From contig JAEUPJ010000039.1 in assembly GCA_016790285.1 (NCBI GenBank), forward strand, positions 46,332-110,331: a stretch of 64,000 nt of DNA, written 5' to 3'. Below the pieces are notes generated by a model. The model saw nothing but the letters and a program-made list of their open reading frames with translations, had not been told where the DNA came from and did not search any database. Position numbers and translations under genes: made by a program. Below, piece after piece: positions 52,759-60,334 of this stretch; position 1 is the first letter of the stretch, and each line of letters opens with the position of its first letter. Source of the DNA: Roseateles sp. (GTDB lineage: Bacteria > Pseudomonadota > Gammaproteobacteria > Burkholderiales > Burkholderiaceae_C).

Positions 52759-54153
52759 ATGAAATTGAACCTGACCCCATTTTTCGCGGCATTGCTGCTG
52801 GCGGGTTGCGCATCGGTCGGCACGGTCGATCCGGCCCATCTGCCCCAGGCACCGGGCGCCTACAAGACGGCAGGGGCGAACGATGCACCTGCACTGACCA
52901 AGACGTGGTGGCAGCCGTTTGCCGACCCGGTGCTGGACGATCTCGTCGGCCGGGCCCTGGCGGCCAACACCAGCGTGCAGGCGGCCGCCAACCGGCTGGC
53001 GCAGGCGCGGGCGGCCTTGGGCACGGCCCAGGCGGAGCGTTTGCCGCAGCTCGGCGTGTCGGCCGGGGCGGGCCGCTCGTCGACGCCAGGCCAGGCCGTG
53101 CCGCAGCCCTCCACGCAGTACAGCGCGGGCCTGAACCTGGCCTATGAGCTGGATCTCGGCGGGCGGCTGCTGCAGGCGCGCAATGCCGCTGCACTGGACG
53201 TGCAGGCACGGGAGCAACTGCTCGCCGACGCCAAGCTGCTTGTGCAGGCCAACGTGGCGCGGGGCTACCTTGCGCTGCGGGCGCTGGATGCGGAACGCGA
53301 CATCGTCCGCGGCACCGTCTCGGCCTATGCCGAAACCCTGGCCTTGACCGACAAGCGTGCGCGCGCCGGTGACGTGGCCGACCTGGACGTGGCTCGCGTT
53401 CGCGCCGAACTGGCGGCCAACGAAGCGGAGGCTCTGGGGCTGGATCGGCGCCGTGTGGAGCTTGAGACGGCGCTGGCCGTGCTGCTGGGTGAGCCGGCCT
53501 CCAACTTCCATCTGGCCCCCACGGCCTGGACGACGGCTTTGCCCGGGGTGCCGGCCGGCCTGCCTTCGGAGCTGCTGCAGCGCCGCCCCGACCTGGCGGC
53601 TGCGCGCAGCCAGCTCGAGGCCGCACGCGCCCGCGTCGGCGAGGCGCGTGCGGCGTGGTGGCCCAGCCTGTCACTGACCGCCCAGGGTGGTGGTGTGTCC
53701 AGCGAGGTATCCAACCTGCTCAAGAGCGGCGCCAGCACCTGGGGCATCGGCCTGCTCGGCGCGCTGCCCTTGTTCGACGGAGGCCGCCGTGAATCCGGCG
53801 TGAGCGCAGCCCAGGCGCAGCTCGAAGGCTCGGTCATCGCTTTTCGCGAACAGTTTCTCCTGGCGCTGAAGGACGTGGAAGACCAGCTTGGCGCTCTCGC
53901 ACTTCTGCAGGCCCAGGGTGAAGCCAATGCCCGCGCGGTGGCCGCTGCCGGCCAGGCGCTGAAACTGTCGGACACGCGCTACCGCAACGGGCTGGTCAGC
54001 CAGCTGGAGCTGCTGGATGCAAGGCGCAGTGAGCTGGCCAACCGCCGTGCCGCCCTGCAGGTGCGCTCGGCGCAGTACCAGGCTACCGTGGGCCTCATCC
54101 GCGCGCTGGGCGGTGGGTGGAGCGACCCGCAACTCCAGCTCGCGCATCGTTGA
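52759..54153 (+). CDS. Outer-membrane efflux lipoprotein (NodT/OprM family)
   Basis: A 464-residue channel protein. Lipobox LLLAGC at about residue 16. Two homologous outer-membrane-factor repeats follow (WWQPFADPVLDDLVGRALAANTSVQAAANRLAQAR and DLAAARSQLEAARARVGEARAAWWPSLSL). It completes the RND pump, 15 bp after the pump gene. Matches the OpcM/OprC position in the Burkholderia operons. Confidence 0.94.
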   Translation: MKLNLTPFFAALLLAGCASVGTVDPAHLPQAPGAYKTAGANDAPALTKTWWQPFADPVLDDLVGRALAANTSVQAAANRLAQARAALGTAQAERLPQLGVSAGAGRSSTPGQAVPQPSTQYSAGLNLAYELDLGGRLLQARNAAALDVQAREQLLADAKLLVQANVARGYLALRALDAERDIVRGTVSAYAETLALTDKRARAGDVADLDVARVRAELAANEAEALGLDRRRVELETALAVLLGEPASNFHLAPTAWTTALPGVPAGLPSELLQRRPDLAAARSQLEAARARVGEARAAWWPSLSLTAQGGGVSSEVSNLLKSGASTWGIGLLGALPLFDGGRRESGVSAAQAQLEGSVIAFREQFLLALKDVEDQLGALALLQAQGEANARAVAAAGQALKLSDTRYRNGLVSQLELLDARRSELANRRAALQVRSAQYQATVGLIRALGGGWSDPQLQLAHR

Positions 54154-54295
54154 CGGACCGGTCATGGCAGCGCCCGCGGCCGATGCCGTGCGCGCCGTCT
54201 GACGCTGTCCAACGCGCCTGGTTGCGGGCGTGTCCGGTTTTGGCCGTTGACTGCGTTGGCGCAGAGGTTCCTCATCGTCACTGCAAGGACACGCC

Positions 54296-54790
54296 ATGAC
54301 CGCGACCGATTGCTCACTCTCCCGCGCCCTTCTTGTTTTGGGGGCGGCCAGTGCGCTGCCGGGCTTTGCCCATGCCCTGGATGCGGCCTGCGTCAAGGCC
54401 CTCAGCCAGGCCAATCTCAAGCAGATCGACGCGCCAGCCTTTCAATCCGTCAAGCGTTTCTCGGGCACGAGCCTGGAGGTCATCAAGGCCGGCGGCAAGC
54501 TCTATCAGCGCATGGGTGGCGAGCCCTGGGCCGTGGCGCCCTACAGCCTGCAGGAACTGCGCAACGCGGTCGCGGTCGCCGAGAAGACCATCGTGAGCTG
54601 CGAGCGCGGTGGGGTTGAAGCCGTGGACGGCAAGCCGGCCCAGGTTTTCAAGTTCTCCGTCCGGGATCCGGTTGCCGGCACGATCGCTGCGCGGGCGTGG
54701 GTCGGAACGCAGGACGGGTTGCCCTATCGCGAGGACAGCGCCGCGGTCAAGGCCACGACGAGCTACGGCAATATCAAGGCGCCGATGTAG
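54296..54790 (+). CDS. Exported protein of unknown function
   Basis: A 164-residue protein with a signal peptide (LLVLGAASALPGFAHA-L). The mature part has two Cys (AACVKAL and VSCERGG) and a mixed alpha/beta pattern (FKFSVRDPVAGTIAARAWVGTQDGLPYREDS) resembling small periplasmic lipoprotein-sorting-like or antitoxin-like folds, without confident assignment. The ribosome site AAGGA precedes the ATG. It is 142 bp after the efflux operon and may be separate. Confidence 0.65.
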   Translation: MTATDCSLSRALLVLGAASALPGFAHALDAACVKALSQANLKQIDAPAFQSVKRFSGTSLEVIKAGGKLYQRMGGEPWAVAPYSLQELRNAVAVAEKTIVSCERGGVEAVDGKPAQVFKFSVRDPVAGTIAARAWVGTQDGLPYREDSAAVKATTSYGNIKAPM

Positions 54791-54850
54791 GCCCATGCCC
54801 GTGCCGGCCGGCGTGCTGCGCCGGCGGCGTTCGGTCCATGAGGCAAAGAA

Positions 54851-54882
54851 GAAGCCCTTGAGCGGCAACGCTCGAGGGCTTC
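54851..54882. terminator. Strong hairpin, probable bidirectional terminator
   Basis: GAAGCCCTTGAGCG-GCAA-CGCTCGAGGGCTTC: a 14-bp stem with one mismatch and a GCAA tetraloop. T-rich sequence follows in both directions (TCCGTCTTC on plus; TTCTTCTTTG on minus). It closes the exported-protein gene at 54296 and also bounds the transposase remnant. Confidence 0.8.
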
Positions 54883-54892
54883 TCCGTCTTCG

Positions 54893-55400
54893 TGGGGCGC
54901 TTGCCCGGCCTGAGCGACACATGCCATGGCGTCTTGCTGTCTTTGAGCTCGTCGCGCTTGGCCATGCCTTGGTCGCCGGCGTCGGCGAACGGGACGAGTT
55001 CTTCACCGTGCAACAGCCCTGCAGCCTGGGTCACGTCGTTGACGTTGGCTGCCGTGCCAATGACCGTGTGCACGGACCCGACTCCGCATCCACGCCGATG
55101 TATGCCTTCATGCCGAAATGCCCTGGGTTGCCCTTCTCGGCCTGGTGTTTCTCGGGAGCTCGGCGCGGCAATGATGGTGGCACCCACCACCGTGCCGGTC
55201 TTGAGCATCAGGCCTTGCTGGGCCAGGCCGGCGTTGATGGCGGCCCGCATCGTCTCGATGGAGAACGGCGGTCGACCGCCCAGCGCCTGATGCGCGCCGC
55301 GAGCATGCAGCTGGATGAGCGCCACCCGCTCTGCCCACGGCTTGTTCCTGCCCGTCACTTGCTTGGGGGACCTGGCCTCCCCCTCTAGGTAGGGGATGAG
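54893..55400 (-). pseudogene. IS5-family transposase remnant
   Basis: Degenerate transposase on the minus strand. In one frame it reads RVALIQLHARGAHQ..GGRPPFSIETMRA then [20 protein letters not shown]; in another [19 protein letters not shown]; then back to [29 protein letters not shown] and WHVSLRPGKR. All belong to the IS5-type DDE transposase. Relative to an intact copy it has at least two frameshifts, a missing block of about 60 residues after the N-terminal part, and no C-terminal region. Terminal inverted repeats were not found. Confidence 0.88.
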
Positions 55401-55457
55401 TCACTCCCTAGAAGCACAGCTGTTCCCCACAATTCGCCCCGTCAAGAAACGTGAAGC

Positions 55458-56171
55458 GTGCTCGAGCTGTCGCAACCAATCTCCGTGTTCCCGTCAGTCG
55501 GCCGGCCGGCTCCTGAGCCGGCCGACGGCGAAGCTTTGTCCGGCTCCAGCACAACCGTGCCCGAGGGAGGAGACCAGACCACCGAACCGACCCCCGCCAA
55601 CGCCTTGCAGGCCCTGGCGATCGTCGCCCGCCTGCACCATGTCGCCGACGAACCAGGCGCGTTGCGGCATGAACCTGGCCTGGACGAGCACGATGCCGTC
55701 TCGCGCGACGACCTGCTGCTGGCCGCCAAGCACATCGGCCTCAAGGCCGAGCCGGCGCAGAGTGGGCTGACCCTCGCGCCGCTGCCGGCGCTGGCGGTGA
55801 TGGCCGACAGCCGTAGCGTTGTCCTTGCCCAGTGCAATGGCCAGCGCGTGCTCATCATGGGTTCATCCGCGGTCGCTGCCAACGGCGCGCTGGTCGCACG
55901 CCCCACCATCGAGCTGCTGGGAGTCTTCGCCAGTCAATGGACCGGCGAGCTGATCCTCGTTGCGAGGCGCACGTCCCTCGCCGGTCGATCGCCATACCCG
56001 ATGCGGCTCTTCGCCCTCGTCTCGCCGCTGTTCTTCCAGGTCGTTATGGGCGAGGCGCTGGTGCACAAAGGCCTGACTACGCTGGATGTCAGCGTCATCG
56101 GTTTCGTGGTCATCATGATCTTCGTGAGCGCGCTGACGGTGCTGCACTCCTCCCTGCCATGCCCGACCTGA
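55458..56171 (+). pseudogene. Truncated type I secretion ABC transporter (HlyB-type)
   Basis: A 237-codon remnant of a type I secretion permease/ATPase. Residues about 48-160 are a C39-peptidase-like N-terminal domain without the catalytic Cys (ALQALAIVARLHHVADEP, DDLLLAAKHIGLKAE, FASQWTGELILVARR). An internal deletion joins TSLAG to LFALVSPLFFQVVM, after which the membrane domain stops at about its second helix. The rest of the membrane domain and the whole ATPase are lost. The frame stays open, starting at GTG 55458, but the protein cannot transport. Its end overlaps the thioesterase start. Confidence 0.85.
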
Positions 56172-56920
56172 CTCCCAGCCCCTGGTTCCAGCCTGCCCCC
56201 GACGCTTCGCGCCCGCTGAGGCTGTTCGCCTTCTCCTTCGCGGGCGGCAGCGCAGCGACCTTCCGGGACTGGCAGGCGGGGCTGGACCCGGCCATCGCGC
56301 TGTCGGCGGTGCAACTGCCCGGGCGTGCGGCGCGGTTTGGCGAGCCGCCGATCCGCGCACTGCCCGCGCTGGTGGACGCCCTGTGTGCTGCTCTCGAGCA
56401 GGTCCGTCCCCAGCCGTTCGCCTTCTTCGGGCACAGCCTGGGCGCGCTTCTGGCGTTCGAGGTGAGCCGCCGCCTGCAGGCCCGCAGCCAGCCCCTGCCG
56501 GTGCATCTTTTCTTGTCTGGCTGCCAGGCGCCGCGGTATCGCAGCCCGCCTGAAGGCTTGAGCCGCCTGAGTGATGACCGCCTGATCGAAGCGCTGCGGC
56601 GCTATGACGGCACGCCGCCGGAGGTGCTGGAACACCGGGAGCTGATGGAGCTGCTGCTTCCCATGATCCGCGCCGACTTCGGCTTGGTCGACGACTACCG
56701 CTATGTCGAGGCGCCCCGACTGCCGGTTCCGTTGACCGTGCTGGCGGGCAGGCAGGACCGCATCGAACGGCCCGAGCAGGTGTCGGGCTGGGGGCAGGAG
56801 ACCGCGGCGAGCTGCCGGGTCGCATGGTTCGATGGCGGGCACTTCTTCCTGCTGCCCGAGCGAGCCGCGGTGCTGGACTGCATCAACCGCGATCTGGCAT
56901 CGGCAGCCCATGGGCGGTGA
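56159..56920 (+). CDS. Type II thioesterase of a nonribosomal peptide/polyketide pathway
   Basis: A 253-residue alpha/beta thioesterase of the GrsT/RifR type. It starts LRLFAFSFAGGSAATFRDW, has the nucleophile elbow GHSLG with Ser93, and ends with the His region WFDGGHFFLLPE. Type II thioesterases clear misacylated carrier proteins. The ATG lies inside the 3' end of the transporter remnant, and no clear ribosome site is visible, so its expression may depend on transcription through that remnant. It overlaps the next gene by 11 bp. Confidence 0.92.
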   Translation: MPDLTPSPWFQPAPDASRPLRLFAFSFAGGSAATFRDWQAGLDPAIALSAVQLPGRAARFGEPPIRALPALVDALCAALEQVRPQPFAFFGHSLGALLAFEVSRRLQARSQPLPVHLFLSGCQAPRYRSPPEGLSRLSDDRLIEALRRYDGTPPEVLEHRELMELLLPMIRADFGLVDDYRYVEAPRLPVPLTVLAGRQDRIERPEQVSGWGQETAASCRVAWFDGGHFFLLPERAAVLDCINRDLASAAHGR

Positions 56921-57563
56921 CGAGCCCCTGACCGCCTTGCGCGCTCTGGCACCGCCAGGGCTGTCGTGTGCGGGTGGCGCCATTCCGGTGGACATCGTGC
57001 TGCCGTACGCCATCGAGGCACGGGCCGTCACCGATGCTCGGGACAAGCGTCGGCGCGAATTCGCGGCGGGCCGGTTCTACGCGCGCCAGGCGATGGCTGC
57101 CCTGGGTGTGCCCCCGCAGCCCGTGGCCGTGTTGCCGAGCCGCGCGCCAGCCTGGCCCGAGGGGGTGGTGGGCAGCCTGGCGCACACGGACGCGTGGTGC
57201 TTCGCCGCCGTGGGGCGCAGCGATGAATTTCTGGGGGTGGGGCTCGATGCCGAGGTTGCGGCGCCGTTGTCGGACGAGGTCGCCGCGCTTGTGTGCAGCG
57301 CCGACGAGAGGCGGGCGTTGTCCGCCGACCTGATCGCCTGGGCGTTCGCGGCCAAGGAGGCCTTCTACAAGCTCTACCACCCGCGCGTGGCGCGATTCCT
57401 GGAGTTCAGTGACGTCCGGGTGCAGATCGACGTGCCGCGCCAGCGGTTCCAGGCCTCGCTGCGCCCGGACTTGCCTGCCTTCGAGGGCTGCCACGTGTTT
57501 CCCGGCCGCATCACCACGGCAGGGGGTCTCGTGCTGGCGTTGATGACATGGCCAGCCGCGTGA
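56910..57563 (+). CDS. Sfp/EntD-type 4'-phosphopantetheinyl transferase
   Basis: A 217-residue enzyme that attaches phosphopantetheine to carrier proteins. The magnesium/CoA motif GVGLDAEV has Asp113 and Glu115, and the second motif FAAKEAFYKL has Lys149, Glu150 and Lys154. GSLAHTD is the CoA-binding region. It can activate the carrier domain of the NRPS encoded at 60335. The start overlaps the thioesterase gene by 11 bp, so the two are coupled. Confidence 0.93.
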   Translation: MGGDEPLTALRALAPPGLSCAGGAIPVDIVLPYAIEARAVTDARDKRRREFAAGRFYARQAMAALGVPPQPVAVLPSRAPAWPEGVVGSLAHTDAWCFAAVGRSDEFLGVGLDAEVAAPLSDEVAALVCSADERRALSADLIAWAFAAKEAFYKLYHPRVARFLEFSDVRVQIDVPRQRFQASLRPDLPAFEGCHVFPGRITTAGGLVLALMTWPAA

Positions 57564-57573
57564 GCCGCCGGCC

Positions 57574-58314
57574 TCAGCCCATCAGTGCGCGCAGGGTCGT
57601 GATCAGGAAACTGAGGGCCTGACGTTCCACCGCCGTGACGCCGGGGTGCCAGACGTCCACCAGCAGGCATATGCGGCGTCGCGGTCCACGATTCCAGGCG
57701 CTGTGCAGGTAGGAGTAGTCGAACATCAGGCAGCGGTCCTGCTGCCATTCGCGAGTCTCGCCCGCCACGTTGATGCCGCAGCCGGGCGGAATGTCCACGG
57801 CCAGGTGCAGGTTGAGGCTGAAGTTCCAGAGATCGCAGTGAGGCGCGATCTCGGCGCCCGGCTCCAGCACCGAGAAGTGCATCTCCAGCAGCGGGCAGAG
57901 CCAGTCGCCGAGGTCGTCCTTCATGAACGCCCAGGCCGTGGGGCAGACGTTGCGGTTTTGCTCCTGATAGCGTCCCTCTCGGTGCAGGTACAGCGCCCGC
58001 CAGTCGCGATTGACCATCAGGTAGTGTTCATAGGGCGCCAGCAGTTCCGAGCGCTCGGCAATGGCGCCATGGATCTCGCGGCGGATCTGCGGCGACAGGC
58101 TTTCGAGACGTCGCACGATCGGCGCCAGCGGCGCGAAGCCGTAGGGGTCCAGCCACGGGGTGCTGGACAGCCCGGGCAGCACCCACTTTGCGTTGGCCTG
58201 AAGCGGATGGCGGGCAGGACCCTCACCCGCCACCATGGCCTCAACCCTTGCCAGGGCGTCAGGGCCGTGCATGGCCTTCAGACGGGCAAATTCGTCGTCG
58301 ATCTCGGGAATCAT
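57574..58314 (-). CDS. Aspartyl/asparaginyl beta-hydroxylase-family enzyme
   Basis: A 246-residue Fe(II)/2-oxoglutarate oxygenase of the AspH/LpxO/SyrP type. The iron ligands are His159 (APHCDLWN) and His204 (YLHSAWN), and the 2-oxoglutarate-binding Arg is in GPRRRICLLVDVWHP. In lipopeptide and siderophore clusters, relatives hydroxylate a carrier-bound Asp or Asn at the beta carbon. Its position beside a P450 and an NRPS makes that role likely here; an LpxO-like lipid A role is the alternative. It converges with the transferase gene. Confidence 0.88.
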   Translation of the reverse strand: MIPEIDDEFARLKAMHGPDALARVEAMVAGEGPARHPLQANAKWVLPGLSSTPWLDPYGFAPLAPIVRRLESLSPQIRREIHGAIAERSELLAPYEHYLMVNRDWRALYLHREGRYQEQNRNVCPTAWAFMKDDLGDWLCPLLEMHFSVLEPGAEIAPHCDLWNFSLNLHLAVDIPPGCGINVAGETREWQQDRCLMFDYSYLHSAWNRGPRRRICLLVDVWHPGVTAVERQALSFLITTLRALMG

Positions 58315-58349
58315 GGGTGAGCTCGGTGGATGTTGGGGGCTGGCCCGGG

Positions 58350-59600
58350 TCAGTCGAAGGACATCGTGTCCATGGCCTCGACGCTCTCGACGCGGGCGGG
58401 CATGTGGACGATGCGGTTGATGAAGTTGGAGCGCGCGCGGGTCGGGGCGACGGTCGGCGTGAACCGCAGGCCGCGCCGCACGATGTCCTCGAACAGCACG
58501 CGCAGCTCCAGCCGGGCGAGCCGCGCGCCGAGGCAGAAATGGGCCCCGAAGCCGAAGGCCAGATGCGGGTTCGGGCTTCGCTCGATGTCGAAGCGGTCCG
58601 GCGCGGCGAACACCGCGTCATCTCGGTTGCCTGACGCGAAGCACATCACCACGCGGTCACCGGGCCGGATGTGCTGACCGCCGAGTTGGTAGTCCTGTGT
58701 TGCCGTGCGGCGGAAATAGATGACCGGGGTCTCCCAGCGCAGCATCTCCTCGACGGCGCTCTCGACGAGTTCAGGCCGGGCGTGCAGCAGATCCTGTTGA
58801 TCGGGGTGGGCGGCCAGCGCTGCCAGCCCACTGGCGATTGTGCTCGCAGTGGTGTCGTAGGCGCCGATGGCCAGGGACCAGAAGTAGCTCAGGAACTCCT
58901 CCTCGCTGATCGGCGCGCCGTCGACTTCGAGATGGGCGAGGACGGACAGGAGGTCACGGCGTGGCGCGATGCGGCGAGCCCGGAATGCACTCACGCCGTG
59001 CTGGTAGAGCCGCTCCAGGGCCACGCCGCTGGCCTGCATCATCGGTCCGAACTCGCGGTCCCCGTTGGGGATCGCATGCACGCGGTTGAACAGGTCGCCC
59101 CAGTACGCCGCCATGGGCAAATCGGCCTCGTCGAAGCCGAGCAGATCCTGGAACACGACCCGCACCGGAAAGGCGGTGGCCAGCTCCGGGACCAGGTCGC
59201 AGTGCCCCAGCGCCGTCACGCGGTCCAACGCCTGCGCGGCACGTTGGCGGATGGCCGATGCAAGTTTCTCCAGAGCCTCCGGCCCGAAATGCGGCACGGC
59301 CAGGCGGCGCAGCTCGCTGTGGCGGGGTGCATCCAGGTGGCACAGGCCGTCACGGACCATCTGCCAGGCCGGATGGGGGATCTGCACCGCGTCCGAGAGC
59401 ACGGATCCGGTATGCGAGATGAACAGCTTGGGCTGCCGCGCCACCTCGCAGATATCGGCATGCCTCGTCACCAGCCAGAACCCCTGGTCCTGCAGCGGCG
59501 CTGGCATCGATTGCCACGACACCGGCTGTTCACGGCGCAGCCGCGCAAACTCGGTATGGGGGGTGCCTACGGCGAATTTGTCGAGATCAAAGAAATCCAT
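58350..59600 (-). CDS. Cytochrome P450
   Basis: A 416-residue class I P450. The haem-binding loop FGFGAHFCLG carries Cys356, the I helix has AIGAYDTTAST (the acid-Thr pair), and the K helix ExxR is in EEMLR. Bacterial P450s of this type often hydroxylate amino acids held on carrier proteins or tailor peptides. It lies 35 bp upstream of the hydroxylase gene on the same strand and forms a two-gene transcript. A redox partner was not seen locally. Confidence 0.94.
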   Translation of the reverse strand: MDFFDLDKFAVGTPHTEFARLRREQPVSWQSMPAPLQDQGFWLVTRHADICEVARQPKLFISHTGSVLSDAVQIPHPAWQMVRDGLCHLDAPRHSELRRLAVPHFGPEALEKLASAIRQRAAQALDRVTALGHCDLVPELATAFPVRVVFQDLLGFDEADLPMAAYWGDLFNRVHAIPNGDREFGPMMQASGVALERLYQHGVSAFRARRIAPRRDLLSVLAHLEVDGAPISEEEFLSYFWSLAIGAYDTTASTIASGLAALAAHPDQQDLLHARPELVESAVEEMLRWETPVIYFRRTATQDYQLGGQHIRPGDRVVMCFASGNRDDAVFAAPDRFDIERSPNPHLAFGFGAHFCLGARLARLELRVLFEDIVRRGLRFTPTVAPTRARSNFINRIVHMPARVESVEAMDTMSFD

Positions 59601-60334
59601 GAAGCGCGGCCAGTCGAGGTCGTTTCAAGTTAGGGATTGACGATTTAATGGCGACTGAAAAAACCCTTTCATTTGCAGGGCTGGGACGCCGATTTCAGTT
59701 ACGAGTAAACGCTGATTGACGGGTGAGGTGTGGCGTAAGAAGGGGTATTGCAGATACTCGATCGTCATCATGCCATCGCAGTTGCCGCGCGCAAGTCGTG
59801 AGATTCCGCCCCGTGTTCGCCCGGATCGCGCGGCACCGCGTCGCTTGCGTCAACACTGGGGGCGGCCGGCTCGTTCGGGGTTTTCTCTCATAGGCGCCTT
59901 GGCGACGATGCCTTGGAATGCCGACCTTTTTCGAGCGCTTCCGAATGGATTCCACGCCGTTGTCTTCATGGGTTCTGGCCGTAGTTATGGCTGCGGCGTC
60001 AGGGGATTTCAACCAGGGCCAGGTTCAGCCGTCATCGCGCTGTCGCTGCGCACCTTTTCAATAAGAGTTTGGGGGTGTCAATCTCGGGTTTCTGCGCAAT
60101 CCTTTGCGTAGCGGCCCAGGGCGCGCTGCCAGCCGGTCTGGCAACGCCTTCGCACCACCGCTTGCCCCCGTGGTCCGGCAAGCCCGGTCCTGCGGCTCGA
60201 GCCGCCAGGCTTCGGGTCCCCAGCCGGGGTGCCGAGTTCCCGTCATCGCCGGCCTTGGGCCAGCACCCCCTGGGTGCCGTTGTTTGTTCCTTGCCGGTGT
60301 CGTCCATGTCCCAGTCCCCGCTTGAGCTCCTCGG
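59601..60334. other. Long divergent intergenic region between P450 and NRPS genes
   Basis: About 734 bp. Bases 59601-59790 are relatively AT-rich and probably hold the P450 promoter and regulatory sites. Bases 59790-60334 are GC-rich and contain open frames without family resemblance, including one that ends as ATGA over the NRPS start (60335). A GCTTGCC-N10-GGCAAGC inverted repeat lies near 60163-60186. No confident promoter or riboswitch was recognised. Confidence 0.4.

Noticed and set aside
59716-60111. 131-codon plus-strand frame in the P450-NRPS gap
   Set aside because: No ribosome site, no family resemblance and atypical composition; not supported as a gene.
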